From NCBI GenBank assembly GCA_024699855.1, contig JAMPIQ010000002.1:16864001-16928000 (forward strand): a DNA stretch of 64,000 nt, given 5' to 3'. This document shows, one piece after another, positions 1-9,976 of the stretch (position 1 is the stretch's first letter; each line of letters begins with the position of its first letter). The position numbers and the translations under genes are program-made. This DNA is from Aphelenchoides besseyi. Taxonomy: Eukaryota; Nematoda; Chromadorea; Rhabditida; Aphelenchoididae. The notes under the pieces were generated by a model that was not told the origin of the DNA, ran no database searches, and saw only the letters and a list, made by a program, of their open reading frames with translations.

Positions 1-224
1 CGACAAATGAGAGCCCGACCCAAGAAGACAAGTCGGATGGTGATCATCCGCCGCTGCAGCGTGTTCGTCGTGGCATCAAAACAAAAAAGTATCGGAGCAT
101 TTTAGTCGAGAAACAGAAAACTTTCGTTGTAAATGATTGTTTCGTTTTCAACTGCGCAAAAATGTTCAGTTCTTTTGAATTACCTTCCGATCTTTTTGTT
201 GATTGCAATGACGTGATTTTTTGA

Positions 225-746
225 ATGGAAGACTATCCCGCAGAAAGCGCATTGGCCAAGAACATTCGGTTATTAGAACAATCGATCCAAGTGTCTTTCA
301 ATTACCTGCTGAGTTCGGCATATTTGCATATGCGTTTTTGGTTTCCAGCACCGCGTTTGTCAGTCATCGGTCATTTTCTCGTTCGCGCGACCATCGCACG
401 TGATGGCTTACGATCGTTTATTGCCGGTTGGACGATACGACAAAAAGCATTTGGAGCTTTTTGACAGCTCAAACGAGCTTATGACGAACATTCTGATTTG
501 AACTCGATCGAAGTAGATCAATTGGCCACTCCAACGTTGAATGGTCCGATAATATTGCAACGTGTTTTACCAATTTTCGCCTCCTCATGTTTGCGCATTC
601 TCACTCGAGTGCGCGATAAAACCAGTGATTTTGTTGTTCTAACAAGACGTAAAGGACGTTTCTCTTTTGTACGTTTTTTTTCTTATTTTGGCGTCTTTGT
701 CAATTCACGCTCCATTGCAAAACGATTCCGAAAATGTTGTTCGTGA
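225..746 (+). pseudogene. degraded coding stretch with one in-frame TGA
   Basis: From the ATG at 225 one reading frame runs 79 codons to a TGA at 462-464. The same frame then stays open for about 93 further codons to 746 and reads like protein on both sides of the stop. The first part has a helix-like pattern of Leu/Tyr/Phe that faintly recalls the first helix of ferritin-like folds, but I cannot confirm a family. No convincing splice pair removes the TGA in frame; the nearest candidate, an intron of about 41 nt ending in ACAG before position 469, shifts the frame. I infer a decayed gene or an exon of an unresolved gene upstream of the claudin-like gene. Low certainty. Confidence 0.25.
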
Positions 747-857
747 ATTGACATTTTACGTTTTCTTATTGAACTGCACGTTTCAGCTTTGAGTCTTGAG
801 GGTTTTGGATACCAGTTGGAACGGTACTTCTGACAACGGCAGAGCTCATCGACTGCG

Positions 858-2379
858 ATGGCTGCTCCGTATCTCTTGTCCTGTAGTGCAATTTTTGCGT
901 TGGTTGGTCTTGCACTTGTTGGGATTGCAGGTTTCACGGACAATTGGTCGGAGTTCACGGTCGGTGTTCTTTCGCTTCGAATTCATTTGCGTTTCTGTCA
1001 TTCCATTCGCAACAACCTCTTTTGATAGTCAATTTCACGCGCTTATGATTTCGATTTGCGTACCACAACAAAGGGAAGCTGAGTGTTCGGATGGTGACGA
1101 CACGATCACTTTTACCGCATACACTCGAACGTTGTATAAGACGAGCGGAATCAGAGCAATCAGAAAAAAACTCACCAAAAGATTTGCGTGCTGATTAGAC
1201 GCTGTTGGCAATTTTTACATCGGAATTCTAGCGGCGATCGCGCCTTGACCTTCTTTTGGGTCAAATTCTTTTGGCGATAAGTGCGGCGTTTTATTACCGA
1301 AGTTATGAAGCACATCAAAAAGATAGTAAACGTTGAAAAAACATAGTTTGAACAACATTTGCTTCGCAATAAAACTCATTTTATTCGTAAGAGTTTTCAA
1401 GTAATCACTTTGACTATTTCAGGTGAATCGTCAGGCCTTGTACACGAACGTAAAGAAGACCGCAGATCTGAACGATCAAATCTACTTCAGTCGAAGCTAC
1501 GGTCTCTATCTTGTCTGCTTTCCTAATGAAGTGCCATCCGGTAAGTTTGAATATTCGTCTTTATAATTGACAGAAGACTTTTATCTAAACATTAGATGAC
1601 TGCAAAACTGATTGAATTGACATTTAGGGAGTAACAGTTTCTCAAAGTTTTCATCGCATTGTGCCTGGAACAAAGATTTTTTCCCCGATGAAAAGACCTA
1701 CGACCGTTACAACGCTGTTCAGAAACAACGAGTCTACTTTTTGCGATCACTTGTTGGAAGCTACTTTGCTGGATTCGTTCTTGGAGTACTTGCATTGGTC
1801 ACTGGTGCAATCGGATGTTTTAAACCAAGCTCCAGAATGACGCTTTGCACCGGCTTCATCTTTATGTTTGCAAGTGAGACAACTACATAGAATTCAACAA
1901 GTGTCATTGTTCTTTAGGCATTTTGTTGGCTGTTAGCATGGGTCTTTGGCATTACAACCAATATGTTGAGCGACGTGTTCTCGATGTCTATCCTTTCTAT
2001 CGTTCGTGGGAGACTGTGCTTATTAAGAACACCAACTTCACCTACGGTTATTCGTACATTTTGGCGTGGGTGGGAATCGGATTCACGATATTGACTTCGG
2101 TTTGCTTAATTCTCGCCTTTTTCACAATCAAAGTAAGTTTCGACGACTCTGGCCTATTACTTACTCATCAAATTTTAGTATCGAAAAGAAGGATTGTACG
2201 AAAGCAAACATGCCGCCTTCTATCAACAGTACTACAACAAATCGGTTGTTCCGTACAGTGGTGGAAATTACGGGGGCTATGAAATCTATCCGACAAATCA
2301 CAGCTTCTACGGTCAACATTATCCGCCAGCAATGAGCAATCCGCATTACTACGGACACTACATGAGTTATGGGCATTGA
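858..2379 (+). CDS. claudin-like (Clc-like) four-pass membrane protein
   Basis: Five exons, 858-959, 1423-1540, 1628-1873, 1918-2132 and 2179-2379, join in phase to 293 residues. The protein has four hydrophobic segments: residues about 5-26, a pair in exons 3-4 around 'VLGVLALVTGAIGCF' and 'FIFMFASILLAV', and one near 'AWVGIGFTILTSVCLILAFF'. The first extracellular loop carries a Trp followed by 'GLYLVC' and a second Cys, the W-GLW-C-C pattern of the claudin/PMP22 superfamily; the nematode Clc-like branch is the best fit. The C-terminal tail is cytosolic and rich in Tyr, Gly and His, as in proteins whose tails bind scaffolds. Such proteins act at cell contacts or as channel auxiliary subunits. 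Intron 1 (960-1422) uses an unusual GTCGGT donor, so the first exon join is the weakest point. The last 34 bases lie in a duplicated block. Confidence 0.75.
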
Positions 2380-2893
2380 CAACACTAATGCTTCAAAACG
2401 ACACTACCATTTATACTAACTTCCTCTTAGCTTTCGTTCAACGTCTGTTCAAACTTTTGATGTATGACAGTATTTCAGTCCTGTAATTCATTCCACGCCA
2501 AGTGCATTTCTATGTCGTTAAAATGAAATGTGCCATTTCGCCTTTAACTTTATTTTCCTATTTATAACCGCAGCTTTTGCCAACAACCAATCTTCAGGAA
2601 AGTCTTTATTCTTCGAAATAAACTAATCAAGAGTTCGAAGCCGAACCCTGTATTTAGTTCGTAGATAGAAATCAAAAGCGAATAAATAACCTAGTTCGAA
2701 ACAGAAGGTTCTAGCCAGCCGTGGAGAGCTGAGATGGAAGCAAAGAACAAGTGAGTGGACGACTCATCGTGGACGTTCTCTTTGGAATCACCCGTCAATA
2801 CAAAAGCAACTAGAAAGCCAAAAGCGTAAATGCCAAAAAGAAACTAACGAGCAATCCACCATTTTGATTATGCAAACTTCGATAACAAAAAGC
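2346..2893. repeat. 548-bp direct repeat, copy 1
   Basis: This block starts inside the last exon of the claudin-like gene, includes its stop codon and 3' flank, and recurs at 9309-9856 with a constant offset of 6963 and no difference that I can see. It contains AATAAA-type signals near 2620 and 2684. Because it includes the gene's own coding end, this copy is probably the original. Confidence 0.95.
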
Positions 2894-3282
2894 TTTGGTC
2901 TTTGTCGTTGTGAACTTCCAACACGACCTAATCAACGACTATGACAACCGTATCCTGACAATCTTGCAAAACTGATCACCATTTGGAAGTCAAATCCCAG
3001 TCTCAGCTTACAACAACTTTTAGCCATCCAATCACATTTACAACTTTAATCGCAACCGCTATTTCTATTTATTTTTGTAAATTTCTGTGACTTCAGATAA
3101 ACCGACTTCTACAAACTTTATTTGTACACGATGATATGATGAACAAACATAACAGAGAGATTAACTCGTTTTGCAATTTAAAAATGTTAAGTCGAAGATA
3201 TAGAATCAAACGCTAATTCTTTAGAAGAGTAATAGATAGAAAAATGATCGTAACTAGCTTGGCAGAAAATGCTGGATTGTAA
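2894..3282. other. intergenic stretch without recognisable gene
   Basis: AT-rich sequence between the repeat block and the small reverse gene at 3283. No splice-consistent coding frame and no RNA gene is visible. Several AATAAA-like hexamers could end transcripts from the right. Confidence 0.5.
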
Positions 3283-3597
3283 CTAATCATGTGCTTCATT
3301 ACCGTTCGCATGTTTACGGTATCGTTGTCGTGCAAACGCACGTGGAAACCAACCACGCGGCTCCCGTGCCTGTTTCAGATTCAACGGTTCACGACCACGA
3401 TCGGCGTACGGATTCGCACTCCACGGACCGTGAATATCGTTAGTCGACTCATCGTTCACATCGTCCGTTGTTTTCAATAATCGTTGACCGTAGATCCAGC
3501 GTTTGTTGGCGCGTGTAATGGCATAGCCTTCCCCCACTTCTACAGGAATTCGAGCTTCGTCGGAACACGGCTGGCTTTTTGCTCGCGTGGTGAGCAT
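3283..3597 (-). CDS. unrecognised intronless 104-residue protein
   Basis: A single open frame from an ATG at 3597 (preceded by an A-rich context) to a TGA at 3283. The product is hydrophilic and rich in Arg, Asn, Asp and Gly, with no signal peptide or membrane segment. The middle section has acidic and polar runs and the last 40 residues are strongly basic with aromatic residues, such as 'GWFPRAFARQRYRKH'. I do not recognise a family. An intronless gene is unusual here, where almost every confident gene is split, so a retrocopy or a chance ORF cannot be excluded. It diverges from the small gene that starts at about 3672. Confidence 0.4.
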   Translation of the reverse strand: MLTTRAKSQPCSDEARIPVEVGEGYAITRANKRWIYGQRLLKTTDDVNDESTNDIHGPWSANPYADRGREPLNLKQAREPRGWFPRAFARQRYRKHANGNEAHD

Positions 3598-3841
3598 TTT
3601 ATTCGCTTGTGTGGTTCGCGTCTTATTAAAAGTTTTTGTTGCAGCTAAACATTAAATCTACCTCGTCAAAAATGGATTCTAACGTTAAAAAAGAGTTGAT
3701 AGATGAAATACAACAACTTAACATCAAAGAGGAGAAAGAGTAGTGAGTTTGGATTGAAAATTTGCATTTTTTTCTCAATTTGCGCTTATTCCTGTGTTTG
3801 CTAATCATTGTTCTGTTTCAGTTTTTTTTGCTCAACACGTC

Positions 3842-4414
3842 ATGTCATTCCAAGCCTCTGCCTTTAAGTCCTCGAATGATCGCGATTTTGCTGTGATTTG
3901 TGACATCGATGATGCTCAAGTCTCGATTTCGCTCTACGATGGCTTGGTTGTCCGCACTTTTAACCACGGCAATCCACGTTCTTACACTACCACTCCAATT
4001 CCAGGCTCGAAGAATAAGGTGATTTTGCGAGGAGTTGTTGAGCAGGTTAGTTTTTGAAGTTGTTGTTTGGCTTATTGATTTCTTTTTAGGGACAAGATGG
4101 GAGGACGAGATACGAAAACACATTGGGCACCCCCGCGTAACCAATCCGGCTACATGGGCAGCAGCAGCAAACAATGAACACCGATGGCGACAACTCGGCA
4201 ACACTTTCGAACTACCACGACCAGCCCGACGACGAACAGGACGTTGACAGCCACCAACGCAGAATCTCCCCTTCATTTGTCTGCGAGATTGGAATAAATT
4301 CATTAGGGACAAAATGAGCCGGCCGATTTGACTTTGGAGTTTAGCGATGGAGGCCAATACGACGACTTCTTGTATGAGCTCCGAACTGTTGCACATTACG
4401 CCCGCGAACACTAA
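3842..4414 (+). CDS. unrecognised small two-exon protein with alternative 3' splice site
   Basis: Exon 1 codes from an ATG at 3842 to a GTTAGT donor after 4045 (68 codons). Joining to an acceptor at 4306/4307 gives a 103-residue protein ending in a region rich in acidic and aromatic residues ('DGGQYDDFLYELRT'). Joining to an upstream acceptor at 4090/4091 gives a shorter protein of about 84 residues. A further exon probably follows in the 3' UTR (donor after 4415, acceptor about 4485, AATAAA near 4531), and an upstream exon near 3672-3742 is likely 5' UTR or an alternative start, because it does not join in frame. The protein has no membrane segment and no motif I can name; its alternating strands suggest a small globular fold. 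Confidence 0.45.
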
Positions 4415-4620
4415 GGTAAGTTATTTTTGGCTTAGACTGAATAATTTTGACTTTACGACATTGACTAATGAGCTCAATTTTCAGATCTTCGTCCATCGCA
4501 GATTTTGTCTGTGTATATGGGAATAAATGGAAGTTAAAAATTGTGTTGGCTTTTACTTGATTAGTAGGATGGAGATGTAGATTTTCGTGAGCATTGCGGG
4601 CATACTTTACTTTGGAGATT

Positions 4621-5199
4621 TTATAAAATGTGTGACTTGCGTCGCGGGGTAGGGAATGGGCGTTTTAGTGCCGGAATGGAGCGCTTTATGGATGAGAACG
4701 CGAAAGATTTCGGTAACAAGTATGCTTTTACAACGCAGAAGATTATTAAGGCGGCGATTACTAAAAGGGCTATCATAATGAGGTTATTTAGAATAAATTT
4801 GAGAATTCCGGCAAACAAATTAATAAGAGCATTAAGAATATTCTTGAACGGCGCTTCGACTTGTGCAGGTTTGCTCCACCAGTCGCCACTGACTGGATCG
4901 ATTGAGTTCTTGACTGTAACAGTTTCCAAATTTCCATGCAGGCGGAAGTTTCCGGACGTTCTTGAGCATTGGAAATGACATTCCTCGTTATAAGTTCGGT
5001 CGTCGGATGATGAAGAGGAATCTCCAGACGGTTTGTCTGGTCCTCGGATTACTGGGCGTTTGCTCATGAACCGGAAGAACGGTCGTCGGTTGCTCAGCTG
5101 AACAGCACAGGACCAACAGTCGTTCCTCGTAACTAGATGATTCCTGCAGTTGGGTGGCGGGAATCCGTGAAGTCGATTACTCGGACTTGGTTTGGGCAA
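4621..5199 (-). CDS. ORF with C-terminal membrane anchor, possible envelope-like remnant
   Basis: An open frame of 192 codons ends at a TAA at 4621. Its second half has a short Cys-x3-Cys section, then a tryptophan pair, an amphipathic stretch, one long hydrophobic segment of about 25 residues (roughly positions 140-165) and a basic tail. This order resembles the stem and anchor of class II fusion glycoproteins carried by some nematode retroelements, but the ectodomain that would prove it is not visible. Upstream sequence on the same strand (5200-5470) shows no continuing frame. It may instead be the last exon of an ordinary single-pass membrane protein. It lies inside the block bounded by the 548-bp repeats. 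Confidence 0.35.
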   Translation of the reverse strand: MPKPSPSNRLHGFPPPNCRNHLVTRNDCWSCAVQLSNRRPFFRFMSKRPVIRGPDKPSGDSSSSSDDRTYNEECHFQCSRTSGNFRLHGNLETVTVKNSIDPVSGDWWSKPAQVEAPFKNILNALINLFAGILKFILNNLIMIALLVIAALIIFCVVKAYLLPKSFAFSSIKRSIPALKRPFPTPRRKSHIL

Positions 5200-5476
5200 G
5201 GTTTTCGAATCGGTTGATCGGTAGAACGGCTAAGGATGAGAGTGAAGGATGTCACTCTGTGGTCACCATGAAATTGTCGGGACAATTTTGTGGAAGAAGT
5301 GATTTATTGATCGTGACCGGTGGTTAAATAAAACTTTTTGTGGAAGTGGAGAGGGGCGGATCCGGCCGCGACGATCGCGAATGTGATCGGTTACAATAGG
5401 CCACCCAAGACGTATTAACGGAATGGTTTTATGTTTGCCGAATTGGGGATTCGACAAACATGAGAAACCCATCCCA

Positions 5477-6070
5477 TTAATATTTTATTTTTCGTCTTGG
5501 GTGGTCAAGACTTAGAAGATTTCGCGTTCGTCGCGACAATCGGCCGACGATTTCGGGATCGGGTCGCGGACTTGGACGGTCGGGCAACTTTTTCGACTTT
5601 TGTGTAATTGTTTGAACCAAATTCAACTTTTTGGCCTTTGATTCTTCATCTGAATCAACAGAAATGTGATCGGAAAAGTCGAATGGATTGATGATTGAAC
5701 TCAATGACGCGAACGATTTGTTCAATTGGTTCATTTCGTCATCCTCAGTTTGTACAACTCCATCGACTTCCGACTCAGCAAATGTGGCATTGTTTGTAGG
5801 CTCGAAGCTCGAGTTTCTTGTTCGATTTTATCATCCTGAAATTGGAAATCCAATAATGCGGCGTCAAAATCGGTTTTCTTTGTAATTTCAGTGGTCAACA
5901 AAAGTAGTTTTATTATTCGCTTTAGTTCCAAACATCAAGTCTTTGTCACTATGCGAATCACTGTTGACCTCATGAACTACAGGCAACTCACTGATCTTAT
6001 TGGTCGATTTGTTGACCGGCGCAGGAAAAGGCGGATTATCATGAGAACCAAAAGTTGCTTTTTCAGCCAT
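5477..6070 (-). pseudogene. hydrophilic acidic/Ser-rich coding stretch, frameshifted
   Basis: On the reverse strand, three coding-like pieces follow one another in different frames: about 6070-5890, 5930-5815 and 5815-5477. They are rich in Asp, Ser, Asn, Lys and Pro and have no membrane segment. The frame changes coincide with short homopolymers (a T run near 5903 and an A run near 5813), and each is explained by the loss of one base. The last piece ends with Arg-rich sequence and a TAA at 5477. I infer that they form the low-complexity tail of the AT-hook/Ulp1-like reading frame immediately upstream. Family unknown. Confidence 0.35.
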
Positions 6071-6132
6071 CGACGACGCTGTTCACCGTCCAGATTATTG
6101 TGCGGAAAAATTTTGGTATTTGTTTTGGTTGT

Positions 6133-7304
6133 TCAAAAAATCAATTGTGTTATAGGCGGCAAAGGCTGCACAACTGTGACCGTCGGTTTGCGGGTCGGAA
6201 TATTGATGATATCGCCTGTGTATGTTTGACAACGTGACAAAACATTTGCGAGTGGACGAAAAACGTTCAGATCAATCAACGCCAAACGGCTTTCGTACTG
6301 AGTCGAATCCGATAATTCGGTAAACGAATCACAATAGAAAAGAACCTCCGTTTGAGAACCGTTGTCGTAATGAAAAATCGTCATAATGAAATGATTTCCG
6401 GTAAAAATTGGAGCCACCAAATACTCGAGTGGTTTGTTTCGTGGTGCCGCAATTAGAAAACTGAGTGGATTGTTGCCAGCAGCGCCTAATTGTTGTCGAC
6501 TTTGCTCGTTCCAAAACGATAAGTCCAAGTAGCCGATTGCTCGACTATCGTTCTTGATATAGTTCAAATACAAAAAGTAATCACTTCGCCTTGAAGATAT
6601 TGCGGTAGGTCAATATCATTGACAAAAGCTAACGGCAAAATGGGATTGTATAGACATTTATTGTAATGAAGCTCAACATACTTTTCACGCAAAACATCTT
6701 TGACTTCAACAGCAGTTGTTTGATAATCGGTTGTCGTGTAGCGCTCGAAATCTTTGTCAATTGCCTTTTCTGGTTCTTGTTCTTCCGCCGATTCAGAATC
6801 GTGTGCTGACTCGATTGGGAAGTCAGTTTTCGGTTTTTTCGGTCGTCCTGGACCTCCACGGCGTTTTTTGGGCGGTCGACCTTTTGGTTTTCCTGAGGGA
6901 CGATGTAAACGTTGAGTGTCAATTTTTGGTCGTTTAACACCTCCACCACCGCCACGCAAACTGTTTCCCTTAAAAGGTAGTGCCGTTTGATTTCCCTTTC
7001 CATTAGGTACTCGCGAAAAGAGCTTTCCCTTTCCAAAAGGTACTGCCGTTTGGTTTCCCTTAAAAGGTACTCCCGTTTGATTTCCCTTAAAAGGTACTCT
7101 CGCTTGATTTCCCGCCTGCGGTACTTTCAACACATTCGAATTTTCCTCTAAACATACCTTTTCACTTACCTCCACTATTTCGCACCAAAAATCGTATCCA
7201 TTTCCTTGCGGTCGTTTCAACGCCAACCATCGCCACTTGCTCCAATGGTTGACGTCCTCGGCAATCGAGCCCGAGGCGCTCTTGTCACTTCCTTGTTGCA
7301 TCAT
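6133..7304 (-). pseudogene. AT-hook plus Ulp1-like cysteine-protease reading frame, frameshifted
   Basis: The frame opens at an ATG at 7304. After about 60 residues comes an imperfect tandem repeat of 9-11 residues (units like 'KGNQTAVPF'), then a Gly run and two AT-hook-like segments ('GRPPKK' and 'GPGRPKKPK') that would bind AT-rich DNA. A segment at 6600-6564 resembles the entry strand of Ulp1/SENP (C48) proteases. The frame then stops at 6564 and continues in another frame from 6573 at a T run. The second part has a candidate catalytic His in 'GNHFIMTIF' and Asp in 'FYCDSF', about 20 residues apart as in Ulp1 folds. I cannot find the expected catalytic Gln and Cys before the TGA at 6133. 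Ulp1 domains of this kind occur in desumoylating enzymes and as passengers in DNA transposons. Most likely a decayed or mis-sequenced gene. Confidence 0.45.
6964..7123. repeat. imperfect 27-33-bp tandem repeat inside the AT-hook frame
   Basis: About six units that begin TTTCCC and contain AAAAGGTACT followed by a CGTTTG-like end. They vary by substitutions and by small indels that mostly keep the reading frame, so the encoded peptide repeat (Lys-Gly-Asn-Gln-Thr-x-Val-Pro-Phe) is preserved on the reverse strand. Confidence 0.8.
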
Positions 7305-7631
7305 AATCTAAATAGTTTTTTAATCAATCACACAGCACGTTAGCATAAGTACAAATGGCTACAAACCAAATGTTTTTGACTCAACGTATAAAGTCAAAAA
7401 ATCATTTTATTCAGTCAAACTTAAGAAACGTAAACATTGACAGACAAATTAATTTGGTTCAATCAAAAAGAAGGTGATCTATTTGGTTGAACAAAAGGTT
7501 TCCTATAACAGTCGAACGTCGATTGCAACATAACTCTTGATGGCACAGGAGCCAATTAACAGACAGATAAACGGTACAAAGAAATCGAGTCACGATTGGA
7601 TATTTGAGTTGTGAGAATTAAAACCAATCAC

Positions 7632-8130
7632 TTAAGTTGGAACGTGTTCGAAAGCCAACGGTTTCGTAATCGAAGTTATTTGCCTTATCTGTTCTTTCAG
7701 TTGTTGAATCACCAATCTTTGTTTGTCGAGTTCCTTGGCTTGTGCTGCCACCACCGTCTCTGGGTCGTCCGGTCGCTTGCTGCTCACCGTTTGAACTTCA
7801 TTCATCATAGTGGTCGAATTTGCAGATGGTCGAGTAGTTGGATTTGCTTCCGGCTGGTTTCGAGTTGAATTGGCAAGCGGAACAATGTCGCTCGAACGTT
7901 TCAAAGCGTTGGCGACCCGAATTCTAAAATACAGATGCGAACCAAAGAAAAGTTTTCACTTACTCGCGATGACGATTCTTCTTCAACTCACGATTGAATT
8001 TGTTGAACTTCTTATTGCGATTGTTAAAAACCTGATTGCAAAAGCTGCTTTTGTCGATACCATGTAAATAAATAGCTAAACAGCACAGTTAATGGGCACA
8101 AACTCAATATTACAGCATACCGAATCTCAT
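7632..8130 (-). CDS. small basic protein with C-terminal coiled coil
   Basis: Three exons, 8130-8121, 8075-7964 and 7923-7632, join in phase to 137 residues. Residues about 15-45 are very basic and Asn-rich ('NNRNKKFNKFNRELKKNRHR'); a polar Pro/Thr/Ser/Asn linker follows; residues about 100-125 form a heptad-like coil ('QRLVIQQLKEQIRQI'). The basic-then-coil arrangement recalls a divergent bZIP factor, but the canonical N-x7-R signature is not there and the two parts are widely spaced, so I do not assign a family. The first exon contributes only three codons and is the least certain part; the join of exons 2 and 3 is well supported. It lies inside the repeat-bounded block. Confidence 0.5.
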
Positions 8131-8960
8131 TTCTTGGACGTAAATCAGAATCTAAAACAACGTAACTCGTTAATTATAAACAATTACAATGCTCATTCGG
8201 CTGACCAATGAAGAATACAAGCAAACCGACGACACGAACAACTAATGAATGCAACGATCAATCAGAAATTTAAACAGCTAACGAACGGCACCACAAATAC
8301 GATCGACTACAAACTCATACGACTATCAAACAGAAAAGCACTAATGGAACGAACAGTATTGGTGTCGCTTAGTTATATAGGTGGTCAAGATTTCACTTTA
8401 GGGCGAATTGGGCGGTGAGAAAAACCGCCGATTCGTTGGCAATCGAACGACACAACTGAACAAAACCAATCAACAAACGCAAAGTGCAGGACTTGAAGAC
8501 GATAGTAAGATTAAATGGTTGAAAGTGAAAGCAAGATGACCTGTGGATAACGACCGAATCGCCCGGCATTCAAAAGTGAGTCAGAAGTCACGAAATAATC
8601 AATGCGCAACGTACGACGACTTATCAAACACTCCCACTTGTGCGTTAAACTATCGACCGGGTTTTGAGTTTTGCGGTATACGAACTTTTTAAGCATAAGA
8701 AAACGATTGAATTTCTATGATATGGTATAGGGTAATCATAAAAATCGAAAATCAGCACAATCGCATAGTTTATTTGCTAAAACTACACATTGAATTCTCC
8801 AATTTATGATTACTGATCAACTTTAATGAACAATAAGTTCAAATTCTACGACTGTAAAACCCCAAATAACTTTTAAATTTCTTGATCAATTCGGCTATTC
8901 GAATCGCGCTAAAATCATACTTTGCGAGTCAAAATGAATATCTGAAAGTAGCAATATCCT
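8131..8960. other. AT-rich spacer without recognisable gene
   Basis: No splice-consistent coding sequence and no RNA gene is visible. The first 200 bases may be the upstream region of the reverse gene ending at 8130. Confidence 0.5.
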
Positions 8961-8974
8961 CGATTTAAAACCTT

Positions 8975-9211
8975 AAACGCTTCAATTTCACATTCCATTG
9001 GCTTGGAAATCGCCGACGGTACGAATTCGACGTCCGGGACTTCAGCACAGAGATGAACTTGCAAGATTTCGTCACTGATCGTCTGAACGTGGATGACGGT
9101 TGTGTTGAATTGCTGTTGAAGCCATCTCCTTGGATTCGATTTGATCAGATCCTAAGTCGCAATCGCGGTGGTTTCAATCAATCGGCAGAGGTTGGAGATC
9201 GTTGGCTTTAG
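8975..9211 (+). pseudogene. coding-like fragment next to repeat copy 2
   Basis: One frame is open from about 8975 to a TAG at 9211 and reads as ordinary globular protein (for example 'YEFDVRDFSTEMNLQDFVTD' and 'KPSPWIRFDQIL'). It has no ATG of its own and no clear acceptor. It ends about 100 bases before the edge of the second 548-bp copy. I cannot name the family. It looks like an exon or gene piece left by a rearrangement rather than a complete gene. Confidence 0.3.
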
Positions 9212-9308
9212 CGCGTCGACGACTTCGTACATCACGGATTGGTTTCAGGCCCTGTCCCGTCACTCCACATTGATCTCGGCTTCCGACTTCGAATTGCGTA
9301 ATTCTGAT

Positions 9309-9856
9309 TTACTACGGACACTACATGAGTTATGGGCATTGACAACACTAATGCTTCAAAACGACACTACCATTTATACTAACTTCCTCTTAGCTTTCGT
9401 TCAACGTCTGTTCAAACTTTTGATGTATGACAGTATTTCAGTCCTGTAATTCATTCCACGCCAAGTGCATTTCTATGTCGTTAAAATGAAATGTGCCATT
9501 TCGCCTTTAACTTTATTTTCCTATTTATAACCGCAGCTTTTGCCAACAACCAATCTTCAGGAAAGTCTTTATTCTTCGAAATAAACTAATCAAGAGTTCG
9601 AAGCCGAACCCTGTATTTAGTTCGTAGATAGAAATCAAAAGCGAATAAATAACCTAGTTCGAAACAGAAGGTTCTAGCCAGCCGTGGAGAGCTGAGATGG
9701 AAGCAAAGAACAAGTGAGTGGACGACTCATCGTGGACGTTCTCTTTGGAATCACCCGTCAATACAAAAGCAACTAGAAAGCCAAAAGCGTAAATGCCAAA
9801 AAGAAACTAACGAGCAATCCACCATTTTGATTATGCAAACTTCGATAACAAAAAGC
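9309..9856. repeat. 548-bp direct repeat, copy 2
   Basis: Matches 2346-2893 base for base as far as I can follow, in the same orientation. It carries the last 34 coding bases of the claudin-like gene without the rest, so here it is a gene fragment plus 3' flank. Its right edge lies only 120 bases from the 3' end of the helicase gene. Confidence 0.95.
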
Positions 9857-9976
9857 GAATGGTCGGTTTTCGATGTTAAAGTCAATACAAACACGTTAAT
9901 ACTTTACTAACAATCAAACACGAAAGCAACAAATGTTAGACCCCAACAAACGAAGCGCCATAAATACAGTACCGGA

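Noticed and set aside
225..464. Ferritin gene
   Set aside because: Only a vague helix pattern matches; the metal-binding Glu/His residues of ferritin are not present.
9168..9449. 93-codon ORF spanning the edge of repeat copy 2
   Set aside because: It crosses from the loose fragment into the duplicated 3' flank; the second half is untranslated sequence in copy 1.
2346..9856. LTR retrotransposon bounded by 548-bp LTRs
   Set aside because: The repeats do not start with TG or end with CA, copy 1 contains the native end of a host gene, and no reverse transcriptase, primer-binding site or polypurine tract is seen between them.
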